Shown here one piece after another: positions 55,226 through 64,000 of a DNA stretch of 64,000 nucleotides; position 1 is the first letter of the stretch, and each line of letters opens with the position of its first letter. A program made the translations under genes and the position numbers. Below the pieces are notes generated by a model. That model was not told the DNA's origin. It saw nothing but the letters and a program-made list of their open reading frames with translations, and searched no databases. Source of the stretch: Liolophura sinensis (Eukaryota > Mollusca > Polyplacophora > Chitonida > Chitonidae); NCBI RefSeq assembly GCF_032854445.1, contig NC_088300.1, positions 50,337,682 through 50,401,681 of the forward strand. The letters are read 5' to 3'.

Positions 55226-58200
55226 GTATGGATTTTGGACTTAACATTTCATGATACCAAAGAATTGCTGTTAATATATATACATTGAATGCAGCACTGT
55301 TCCGACTTGTGGATAAATATCGCTCTTCTATGTACAAAGTTATGTTACCGGACAGCGTGCAAGGCGACCTTGAAAATGGATTACAACAACAACATTGTTG
55401 TCACAACACCTAAATGACCATTGATATCGGGAACTGTACGTGCTTGAGTTATGTTATCGGTGTATGACGTTTATCTGTCTTGTAAAATAATCTGTAACAG
55501 GAAATTATAGGGTAGTTGTAAAAACTAGGCAATATTTACGCGTAATTTTCTACGTCAGTGCGTGAGTCAATTTATTCATCCTTCCCCGAATGAGACTGGC
55601 CATATATGAAGGTGACCCTTTTCAGATGTAGTCCGCGTGACAAAAGCATGTGACACACGCAAAGGCGCATTCATCCCATGCCTAGCCTGAGACCTCGGAC
55701 TAAGGGTGGCTTGTCATACTGACCACTCTTAGCCTGAGAGCTATGTGGACCCGATTGAGGTATAATGCTTACAAAGAACTACCCCCTCGTTCAGTTGTGA
55801 TGCATGCGTACTAGATTCGCCCAGAGTACACATAAAGCATGTCAATTCTGAAAGCCATAATATATATGCACAGTTTGCCACAAGCGCTACTTGCCTTTAC
55901 ATCACCATTCTCCTGTAAATCTTAGCCGAAGTGGAAAATAGGTTCATATTTAGTAGGTGGCCGTGTGCTGCCATGTTTTTAAAATCTGGGTCAGCGAGGC
56001 ACACATGCGCAGCAGCGGTTGACCTTTCCGTGAAATTTAGAATGGAACAGATGTCTAAGATAACACCCCCCTTTTTTATTGCAAACTTAATTTGACAGTT
56101 CGCACAAACTGTGGGGTCTGTCATTCTGCTCAATTATCATAGTCTGCAGTTAATTGCAAATTTGCGCAGTAACATGTCTTTCTGTCTGTCAAAACTGACA
56201 GTGAGCTGATCAAAACATAGTAACATCGTGAAAGTTCAACCACGAATGTGCGGGGAGCAACGACCTGATTTATTAGGTCACGATGTCGACCCAGCATGTG
56301 AGTGTAAGTCACCACTGTCAACTATCTTGGGTTTATTTGTCGTAAAGGCTACAGAATGTGGAAAACAAATGTCAAAGGAACAGAGAATGTCTTGGTGAAC
56401 ACATTTTATTGCAGTTTTGCTCGGTTAATGCATGTATTGGTTCATTTTGCACAGATTTTTGTTGCGTAGAGTTTCTCTGTGCTAGGCTGTTCTGAAATAC
56501 CAATATTTTAACCTGGAAGACGCCTTGGCTGTGATCTATGCCTAACGCCATATTAAAAGATCACAGCCGTGATCCTTGGCTAAACCCTTACCATATTCAT
56601 CTGTCTTAAAGACGTTTAAAAAACCACGTTCTAGCTTATCACCTTTAACAAATTCAGGAAATCCTTTCGAAAATGTATGAACTGCGAATAATACAACGTA
56701 GGAATGTCATACACAGTGACAAGCGACAGAAACTAGAAAGATAAACGTCTTATTTACACTGTTTTTCTCTTTATGCAAATTGAACATCCCCCCTCCCTAT
56801 TCAATTTTAACAAATGAAAAATCAGTAAAATTATGTGACCATGGGAAAAAAAGTAATGTCAGAATGCTGGTGAAAATCAACACATAATTATTACCGTAGT
56901 TTTTAAACTCCCAGTTATAGTGTAGGACATTTTGTCCCTAGTTGGTTACATTGCAGGCTGACATGGCCGCAATCTGCTCAGACAGTTACTGGGCTTACAA
57001 TACACACATATTATTAGCTTAGTAATGAATTTGACGTTATTTGTGTGAATTTTGAACTTGAAGGTGGCCTCAATTCATTAAAGAAGCAGCTGTGAACATC
57101 TGAGAAACCTTTGCAGCATTTCCTACTTGCTGATTTTCTCAATGAACAAACCCAGCCAATGGTATGGCACTTTTGTTTGCCCCAAATCATCTTCTGTTCG
57201 GCTCGAATCGGTAATTTTTAGACCAAAAACCGACAAAATTTTGAACACGCAGCCATATTTGCCTTCTCGGAGCTTTGCCTAATATTGTTCTTAATGAAGA
57301 CTTTCATCTGTTCTTCACAAATGAAAATAGTTCACTCTGGATGCCAAAGAAAAAATCCACACCGTGGAGAGCACTTCACTCGACACCACACTCTGTCAAA
57401 GGTAGAGATAGCGAACCTGGCAGCCTGTTCAAAGTGTTTGCTATGTTTTGGCTATAAAATGCTTAATATGGTCGTAACTGAAGCCGATTGTGCTTAAATA
57501 AAAGTGCCATTCCCTCAGTTTGCTGATTGAGAAAATAGTTAAATAGATATGAAAATACCCCGAGTTTTGGGAAGGGACCTCAAGTGTATACATGTAAAAG
57601 TACAGTAGAAATCTCGGCATCAGTAAAATGTGACAAGGTGAAATTTTTGTATGTTGTGAAATGGCAGGGTGTTTCAGGGGCAGGCACAGATCTAGAAATG
57701 TTGACATTTGTATGATCTGTGTATGTTGTTCGTATGTTGCAGCATGGTTAAAATAAGACTGAAGCTTTAAAGGACTATTAACTCCCAGGTAAACTGTAAA
57801 TGCTTTGGAGTAAGTGGAAGATAGTATAAATCAAAGGTATTTTCATAGTTTACCATAGTTATTGAAGAAAAAAATCTTCTGGCTATGATCTATGCCAAGT
57901 ACGAAATGGCTAAATGATGAAACTGGTGTTTGTTTTCTACCAGTACTGATGTCTTACTTTATATGTTGCTGTTTACAGTTTGCACGCTATGCTGCCTTTG
58001 GATCAGGTCTTCTTTATGGAATATTCAGGCTAAGTATGTATTAACACTCATGAAAGCATTTTACATGAGCAGTATGTTTCAGCTGTTTAAGTCAGGAGGT
58101 TTGTCATGTAGGGTACCTGGCAAGGGACATTGGTTTACCTTAGGCACTCTAGGCTTCCCTCTGTCACTTAACTTGACCACTGCCATGTACTGAAAATTCT

Positions 58201-59602
58201 TATTAAAGTGTGGCGTTAAATACCAGACTCAGAAATGAATAATTAAATTACTAACAGGTTTGGTCTTTGTAGATACTTGAAACATGGTACATAATGGTTG
58301 AACTCAGATCAGTAACCATTGAACAGTGCAGTTAAGAGATTTGATTCCAGGTTTTAAGGGTTTGGTTTTGTCAGGGAGATTTTTGCCCTGGACAGCTGTA
58401 CAGAACCTGATCATTGTAACATAAGTGAAACATTCTTGAGTGAGGTGTCAAACACCAGCAAAATAAATTCCATTATATAACAACTACAGAGCTATTAGTA
58501 CAGCCGGAGCTAGTCTCATACCCAGAATATCCAGTATCAGCTGAATACATGTTGAGTGGGGATGTTCCATTGTCAATGCCCTTTGTGTGTACTTATTAAT
58601 TTAACATAAATTCTTGACTGAGTCCATTCTGTAAAACACCAAGAGTAGTATTTCAAAATGCATTTTAGCTGAAGCTTGACAGTCTTGATGATCATGATCA
58701 CAAAACTTCTCAGTTGGCATAATAGAACATATACTGTTTTCTTTTGAAAGGATCTTTGGAGAAGAAAGAAGTGGTCATACAAGAACATGAGAATAAAATT
58801 AGAGCCCAAATTGCTGAAAGAGTTGCTAGGGAAAAGGCAATTGCTTCCAAAGGTTTGTATTAAATTAAGATCTCAATAACTGAGAAACCTGTGAGTGGGA
58901 AGGTCGGTCAGCAACTTGTGGGTGGTCGTGGGTTTCCCCCGGCTCTGCCCGGTTTCCTCCCACCATAATGCTGGTCATCGTCATACAAGTGAAATATTTT
59001 TGAGTACGACGTAAAACACCAATTAAATAAATATGTAACTGAGAAACAGCTAGGCAGGCTTTCAGGAAACTGAACTCCTGAGAAAAGTCAGTTTGCATCC
59101 AAATCTGTTCCACAAATATTAATTTTACTACAGCCTTGATAAATTTGAGGCAATGCATATACTGGTATACGTGCACAGGAGAGGATCAACTTTTCCATGT
59201 ATCTCATGCTTCAATGAAAACTTTGTAAATATTATGATATTACTTTGTAAAAGGGTTTTGTCCATCCATTGGCCTGTCTGTCTGTCCTTTGTCCTCCTTG
59301 ATTTATACTAACTGGTCATTGGCTTTCATGCAATAACTGCTTCAAATATTGTCCAGTTTTGTGGACAGGCTCTTGTTGTGTACGGTGGATCAAGTTTCAA
59401 AAAGCAGTTTGACCCATGGATACGTTTTGCATATTTAGCACAGAACATAAATTCTCTGCATCTCCTTGCTAAATATTTACTCATGGTTACATGTATTACC
59501 ATGAAAATCACAGAATGTGTAACTTACATGCTTTTCTCACTTTACCTTTCAGCTGAAATGGATGGTCTAGCCAAGGAGGCAGGTATAGTCCCAAAAGCAT
59601 GA
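55181..59602 (+). CDS. ATP5ME: ATP synthase subunit e, mitochondrial
   Basis: Four exons give 83 residues; human subunit e has 69. 'VSPLIRFARYAAFGSGLLYG' aligns directly with 'VSPLIKLGRYSALFLGVAYG'. A single membrane helix lies near the N-terminus and holds the small-residue motif G-S-G-x-x-x-G, of the GxxxG type by which subunit e associates with subunit g at the dimer interface of the F1Fo enzyme in the inner mitochondrial membrane. The rest is a charged, Ala/Glu/Lys-rich coiled-coil-like tail, longer than in vertebrates, ending 'AGIVPKA'. All phases agree. An AATAAA lies at about 59756, about 150 bp after the stop. It is divergent from GPAT. Confidence 0.94.
55683..56580 (+). repeat. Dispersed repeat G, blocks in ATP5ME intron 1
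   Basis: Block 1 at 55683-55713 ('ctagcctgagacctcggact', 'aagggtggctt') and block 2 at 56527-56580 ('ggctgtgatctatgcctaac', 'gccatattaaaagatcacag', 'ccgtgatccttgg') are the same blocks seen at 49845-49960. They are about 800 bp apart here and adjacent there. Block 2 is itself palindromic ('gatcacagc..gctgtgatc'). Confidence 0.6.
57979..58033 (+). CDS. ATP5ME: ATP5ME exon 2: membrane helix
   Basis: 'FARYAAFGSGLLYGIFRL' plus one base, acceptor 'tgtttacag', donor 'ctaa|gtatgt'. Holds the GxxxG-type motif. Confidence 0.94.
58080..58255 (+). repeat. SINE-like repeat in ATP5ME intron 2
   Basis: 'gtcatgtagggtacctggca', 'ccttaggcactctaggcttc' and 'taaagtgtggcgttaaatac' with an (aaat)-like end look like a dispersed non-coding element; only one copy is here, so this rests on memory of similar repeats. 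Confidence 0.4.
58255..58472 (+). repeat. SINE-like repeat with shared tail
   Basis: B-box-like 'tttgattccaggt', then the tail 'cataagtgaaacattcttga' and 'gtgtcaaacaccagcaaaat'. The tail matches SINE families A and B although the body differs. Confidence 0.55.
58751..58852 (+). CDS. ATP5ME: ATP5ME exon 3: charged tail
   Basis: After a split Arg codon, 'SLEKKEVVIQEHENKIRAQI' and 'AERVAREKAIASK'. It is longer than the vertebrate tail. Acceptor 'ttttgaaag', donor 'ccaaag|gtttgt'. Confidence 0.92.
58890..59034 (+). repeat. SINE family A, core and tail
   Basis: 'gtgggaaggtcggtcagcaa' to (aaat)n; the tRNA-like head is missing. It starts about 40 bp after ATP5ME exon 3. Confidence 0.85.
59553..59602 (+). 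CDS. ATP5ME: ATP5ME exon 4 and stop
   Basis: 'AEMDGLAKEAGIVPKA' and TGA; acceptor 'cctttcag', phase g+ct (Ala). Confidence 0.92.
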
Positions 59603-59755
59603 CCTGACAGGAATTTAGATGAGAGACAATAACTTAGCCGAATTTCCTCGTATCCCTCCTGTTTTCATGGCAGTGGAATCATTTGTAGTGACATGCAGTG
59701 ATGTGCGTCATCAATTTGTTCTGCAAATTGGCTGAATAGCCTTTCATGTGTGTAA

Positions 59756-59761
59756 ATAAAA
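59756..59761 (+). terminator. Polyadenylation signal, probably ATP5ME
   Basis: AATAAA in 'gtgtgtaaataaaacaaag', about 155 bp after the ATP5ME stop. Confidence 0.55.
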
Positions 59762-60094
59762 CAAAGATGTATTGAAACATATTGGTATATGTTTGATTTT
59801 CTGCGAATCATCGTCTGAAATAATTCCAAAATGTCGCAGTAATTGCCCCAGATAGCATGACTGATGATTTTTGTCAGAAGTACATGTGGAGATATATAGT
59901 TCACGGCAGGGATCGTATTTACTCTTTGAGAGCGCAGATTTCTGATCGAGTATCGTGAACGAAAAAGGACTGACAAAAACAGGACTTCTTGTGACAGATG
60001 TAAAAGCATAACCTTCTTTGGTAGAGATAAATAATGTTGGTGTGATATAATTCTTCAACATTCAGGTCAAAAGTTCAGATTAAATTAAAATGGT

Positions 60095-60200
60095 CTATAT
60101 TTATTTATTTTCTTGGTGTTTTACACCATTCTCCAGAATAGTTCACCTATACAAGAGCAGCCAGCATTATGGTGGGAGGAAACTTGGCAGAGCCAGCTGG
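60095..60200 (-). repeat. SINE family A fragment
   Basis: 'tttatttattttcttggtgt', 'ccagcattatggtgggagga' and 'aacttggcagagccag' are present; the head is lost. Confidence 0.8.
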
Positions 60201-62064
60201 TAAAATGGTTTAACTGGCTGTGTTATTTTTAGTGGTTATGGTGTCAGTGTCCTGTTCTTGTACTTTTTGTCTAATCTACAGCACACGCTCTGTTCCCTTT
60301 ACTTGTCTTTATGCTTGTACTTCACTGCTACAACTAGACTACATGGTGACGGTCAGTTTTATGGGTGGAAGAAACCGGAGTGCCTGGTATAATCCATTTA
60401 CCTTTGGCAAGTCACTGACAAACTTTGCCATGAGTGTATGTATGGACACCATATTGGCGGAGAACGCGTTGTCTTCAATGAACATTGGACTGCGTAAAAG
60501 GTCATATGGGCATCTTCGCTTCTTATTGTCAGTAATGCCCCATGAAAAGCAAGAACACAGGAACGTACAAATTCTCTGTCTAAGGCTAGCGTAGAATCCT
60601 ACCTTTCATGGCTGGAGTTGGAATATATCTAGTTTACACTGTAGTTTCATGCTTGTGTGGGTTAACTAGCGATGACACATGGGAACACTTACCTGGAATT
60701 GATAGCGGAGATGACTGTGACTACGGATAGATGAATTATTTGATGCCCTGCAGTAGTACTGAAACCAGCGGAGGAAAGACAGAAGTGTTCAGACAGTGAG
60801 AGTTTTGTAATTTATAGGTTTGTAACAAATGTGGTTTGATGCTTTCATCATTTTAATTCATGTATAAAAATATAGGAGTGACTTGTCAGGGAAATCTTCA
60901 AGTCTCCCTGTCGCTGACTTAATTGATCCCATATGTTAGTGACCCAAACCTCCATGATGCTTAATAATGGAAAGTCTTTTTTTTTTTTTTCATTTTGTTC
61001 TTTTTTGATTGGGGTGCTAATGTTTTCCTTGTCTGCCTTCTCGCCTCCAACTCAGGATTCGGGACAGTGAAAATAACCAACTTTATCAGGAAAAGAAACT
61101 GTAGGCCATTTATGGTAATTTATCTCACGGGACCCAAAAAAAAAAAAATGCTGACAGACTGACCCAGCCTTAATAAAAAATGGCTTGTTACCCACAATAG
61201 ACAACTCAGTGGAATATTTCGAGTCATTACAGTAGGTTTATGAAAGATTTCAAATTGCCAGTCCTGATACTTCCTTGAGCTTACTGGATGGGGTGTCATT
61301 TTTTAATGAGGTAGAATTATAAGAATGTCACCAATGACAAAAACCTGCAAGGAGACACTGTCCTTACATGACTGAAAAAATAGTGAAAGCAACTTTAAAC
61401 CTTGAAGGATACATGATGTGCAGATGAAGTGATTTATTTCTTAATGTGCAGATTATGTTTAATAACAAACAAATTTTTCAACGTTCACTTTGGAGGTATA
61501 AATGGCTTGAAAGTACAGTTTTCTTAAGGCCCCATTGGTCAGCCCAGAAATTAAGTAGCTTGCAAAGGTGACGTCAACGATGATCCCTGTTTGAAAGAAA
61601 CCGAACGGGCCTGACAGAAGGGTGTCGGGGTTGTGGGGAACAGGCCGAATGGGGGTTGATGTAGGGGTGCTAAGCTGACCTGAAGAAGCCATGCAGTATC
61701 TGTTTTCATGTCAATTTGCCCAAACTGTAGCGACACGGTTCACCGGGCCTGGGGCAAGTTCCGAGCAAGATCAATGACCATGTCATTTCTGAAAAAATCT
61801 GACCGTTGACGAAAAATATGGCCAACATAAAGGGGTAATTAATGTATATAAAAATACCTCCACAATGAAGTTTTTTTAACAAAAATTCTGCATGCATAAA
61901 TTTATTTGGTATAGAAATATACCTTTGTTTTATAGTTACTTTTCATGTATCCTTTACTTTAACAAAACTAAACATAGTCTCTTCAAGTTATTTGATTTGT
62001 GTTTAATGCATGCTCAACAATCTTTATTTGATGGCAGTCACTTTTATCGGTCATGGAAACAACA

Positions 62065-62278
62065 GTACTCAGGGTGTACCACAGAACATTGACAAGTGGA
62101 AGACTTGTGGTTTTCAACAAGACCCTGCAAGCTCTGTCGACTACCATTGTCAGCAAGAATCCACAAATGAGTGCTGTAGAATCTGGAAATTCCCTGTCCA
62201 AAGCCAGAATGATGGCATTTTGGCTGTACTTAAGTTTATGGGAGAAACTCAGCTCTTGCAACCGTGACTTTTCAACCT
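62065..62278 (+). CDS. Unrecognised possible terminal exon
   Basis: After acceptor-like AGs near 62036-62074, a frame of about 70 codons ends at a TGA at 62278 and includes 'SGRLVVFNKTLQALSTTIVS' and 'ARMMAFWLYLSLWEKLSS'. Its composition is protein-like. Two other frames are open over the same bases (one on the minus strand, to 62357), so at most one is real. I do not recognise it. Confidence 0.2.
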
Positions 62279-64000
62279 GACATTTCTCCTGACGTGAAAC
62301 CACAGCCAAACCATTAGAATTGAATTTGTAAATGTGACCTTTGTAGTCAAATAACAAAGGTCCATCGCCTGGAGGAAGGGCAGTGCCTTAAACTGTCGGT
62401 ACGACAAATATTTATTTAATTATTGTCTAACGCCATATTCAAGAATTTGTTACCGATACAAGGGTACTCAGATTTTAAGAGCCCAGCTAACAGGATTGCC
62501 CAAGGTAAACCACTAGCCTTTGGGTCATTCCCTGTCAAATCAGCCCAAAAAATTCTTTTTTGCAGTGAACCCACTGAAATATTTTGAAAAAATTCGGAAA
62601 CATACCTTAGCATATATGAAGAAGGTTTGCCACGCTATTGCTTCAAATCTAAGCGGTTTTTGAGATATGGCCTTTCAGAAACTCCATGTACTTTTCATTT
62701 TCGACAGTCTCAAAGCACTTATTTGATCTGGAAGCATTTTTAGATGACATTAATTTCCCATTCAAGCGGAACAGAGGTCTGGAAATCGTACCCAGGCTTT
62801 CAGAATATGGCCTCAGAAAAGCAAAATATTCAATTTTTTTTAGATAATGTATAACCCTTAAACATCACACTTTCATTGACGCTTTTGTTAAATTTTGTAT
62901 ATTCATTGAGCTGCCATAGGTCATTTAAAATATATAGGAGATCGTTGTTACCTGGTTATTATTTATTTAGGTACATGGTCATTTACACAAGAAAGCATGT
63001 CCACTTCAGAGCTTTGTCTCTGATGTATTGGTGTCTGAAACATGCTCCAGGACAAACAATTGTACAATTTACCCTACTTTCACCTTAACAGTTCACCTTA
63101 TGTTAACAGTTAGCTCTTTGAATTTTTTCTTGCATCAACATAGCCAACTATGGAAAAAAATTCAAGAGTTGTTCTCAATTCCTTCTACTGAAATTAAATT
63201 TTTTAATAGTTAACCACCTGACATATGTTTTATGATCATTTATATACATTATACATTGAAAATGTACTTATACGTTTCAAATTTAATACTTGATTGCAAT
63301 AATGTTGTGATAAATTTCCTGTATGGGTGTGGGGTTGAGTCAACCACTTGTGACCTAGAGACTGAAATACAAGCATCTTAACCACTTGGAAAAATCTGTG
63401 AACCATGTCAACACCAACACCCATTCACAGTTCAGCAACAAAGGAAAATATTTATTCCATGTGATGTGACATTATTTTACTTCTCACAAGAAATTAACAA
63501 ATTTAAACAGACATCTCATAGTGCCAACAAAAAAAAAAATACATAATAAAGATTTCTTTGAAACTGGAATGAGCCCTGGACTGGACGGACATATCACTGG
63601 ATGGATAATTGTATCTATCAAGAGTAATAACAATATATAGCACTGAAAAGAAAGCAAAACTGCATATATTAACACTTAAATACATACACAATCAAAAACT
63701 GATTATGCATTCTTAAATACTGATGTAAAGAATCATGTGAAAGATGTGAACTCTGGAATGTCCAATATAAATCCATGAAACAATAACAAAATGTAATACT
63801 CATATACACAGTTTTAGGTTATTGACACACAAGTAGGTTGTAACATCCTTAGAAACAGCTACAGAAAAAACATTAAAAGCTTCCAAGATTAGACTGCACA
63901 TCCTCAAACACAAAAGTTACAAGTGCATACATGAGTAATTAACAGGTTTCTACCTATCACAGATGCAAGAAATGTGTAAGCGCAACATCTGTCCATAAGG

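Larger units (their letters stand above)
59780..64000. other. No recognised gene; repeats and weak open frames
   Basis: Contains a SINE-A fragment (60095), a family D fragment (60355-60440), a SINE tail near 62409-62470, and low-confidence open frames near 61460-61740 (minus), 62050-62280 (plus) and 62000-62357 (minus). The last 550 bp look like the 3' UTR of a minus-strand gene, with 'tttatt' near 63450, but no exon confirms it. Confidence 0.4.

Noticed and set aside
60220..60594. 124-codon plus frame with 'TFGKSLTNFA'
   Set aside because: The central part is a SINE family D fragment, also found near 14100; the rest has no resemblance.
61459..61736. Terminal exon of a minus-strand gene (77-codon frame with nearby AATAAA)
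   Set aside because: Two frames are equally open after the same AG, the polyA signal is only about 20 bp from the stop, and no family is recognised; too weak to list.
1..64000. Bacterial-type features (operons, CRISPR, phage, riboswitches) and viral insertions
   Set aside because: Gene structure, introns and repeats are animal; no reverse transcriptase, integrase or capsid-like frame was seen.

Overview
This window is animal nuclear DNA: AT-rich, with multi-exon genes split by GT-AG introns, long introns, and very many short interspersed repeats, tandem repeats and foldback elements. The repeat types (tRNA-headed SINEs whose 3' part reads roughly 'ataagtgaaatattcttgagtacg..gtaaaac.cca' followed by (aaat)n or (actc)n) are the kind I associate with molluscs, so a marine lophotrochozoan, probably a bivalve or gastropod, is the best guess. 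That placement is pattern memory, not a search. I saw no bacterial, viral, CRISPR or operon features.

Three protein-coding genes can be reconstructed exon by exon, with reading phase conserved across the junctions. (1) A + strand ferric-chelate reductase 1-like gene (FRRS1: reeler, DOMON and cytochrome b561 domains), with twelve exons from 12431 to 24262. A possible signal-peptide exon lies at 4115-4172, and the first half of the reeler domain was not found. (2) A - strand ER glycerol-3-phosphate acyltransferase of the GPAT3/GPAT4 type, apparently complete in fifteen coding exons from 50200 down to 31186, about 467 residues, with all four acyltransferase motifs. (3) A + strand gene for mitochondrial ATP synthase subunit e (ATP5ME), complete in four exons from 55181 to 59602, 83 residues.

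Layout: 1-4110 is repeat-rich upstream sequence with a roughly 107-bp satellite. 4173-12430 is intron or upstream DNA with SINEs, a SINE-like minisatellite and tandem tRNA-like elements. 12431-24262 holds FRRS1, with an 87-bp satellite in one intron. 24263-24900 holds two decayed copies of the FRRS1 terminal exon, the second interrupted by a 434-bp inverted-repeat element. 24901-31185 is the convergent FRRS1/GPAT intergenic and 3' UTR region. 31186-50200 is the GPAT gene, whose introns carry SINEs, minisatellites and two foldback elements. 50201-55180 separates the divergent GPAT and ATP5ME genes. 59603-64000 has no gene I recognise, only weak candidate exons and repeats.

The three genes do not form a pathway. 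FRRS1 moves electrons across membranes to reduce ferric iron, GPAT3/4 starts glycerolipid synthesis in the ER, and subunit e sits at the dimer interface of mitochondrial ATP synthase. The most unusual observations concern structure: the triplicated FRRS1 terminal exon with its inserted element, the foldback elements in GPAT introns, a GPAT intronic minisatellite that resembles the exon beside it, and a shared repeat in the first introns of the two divergent genes.
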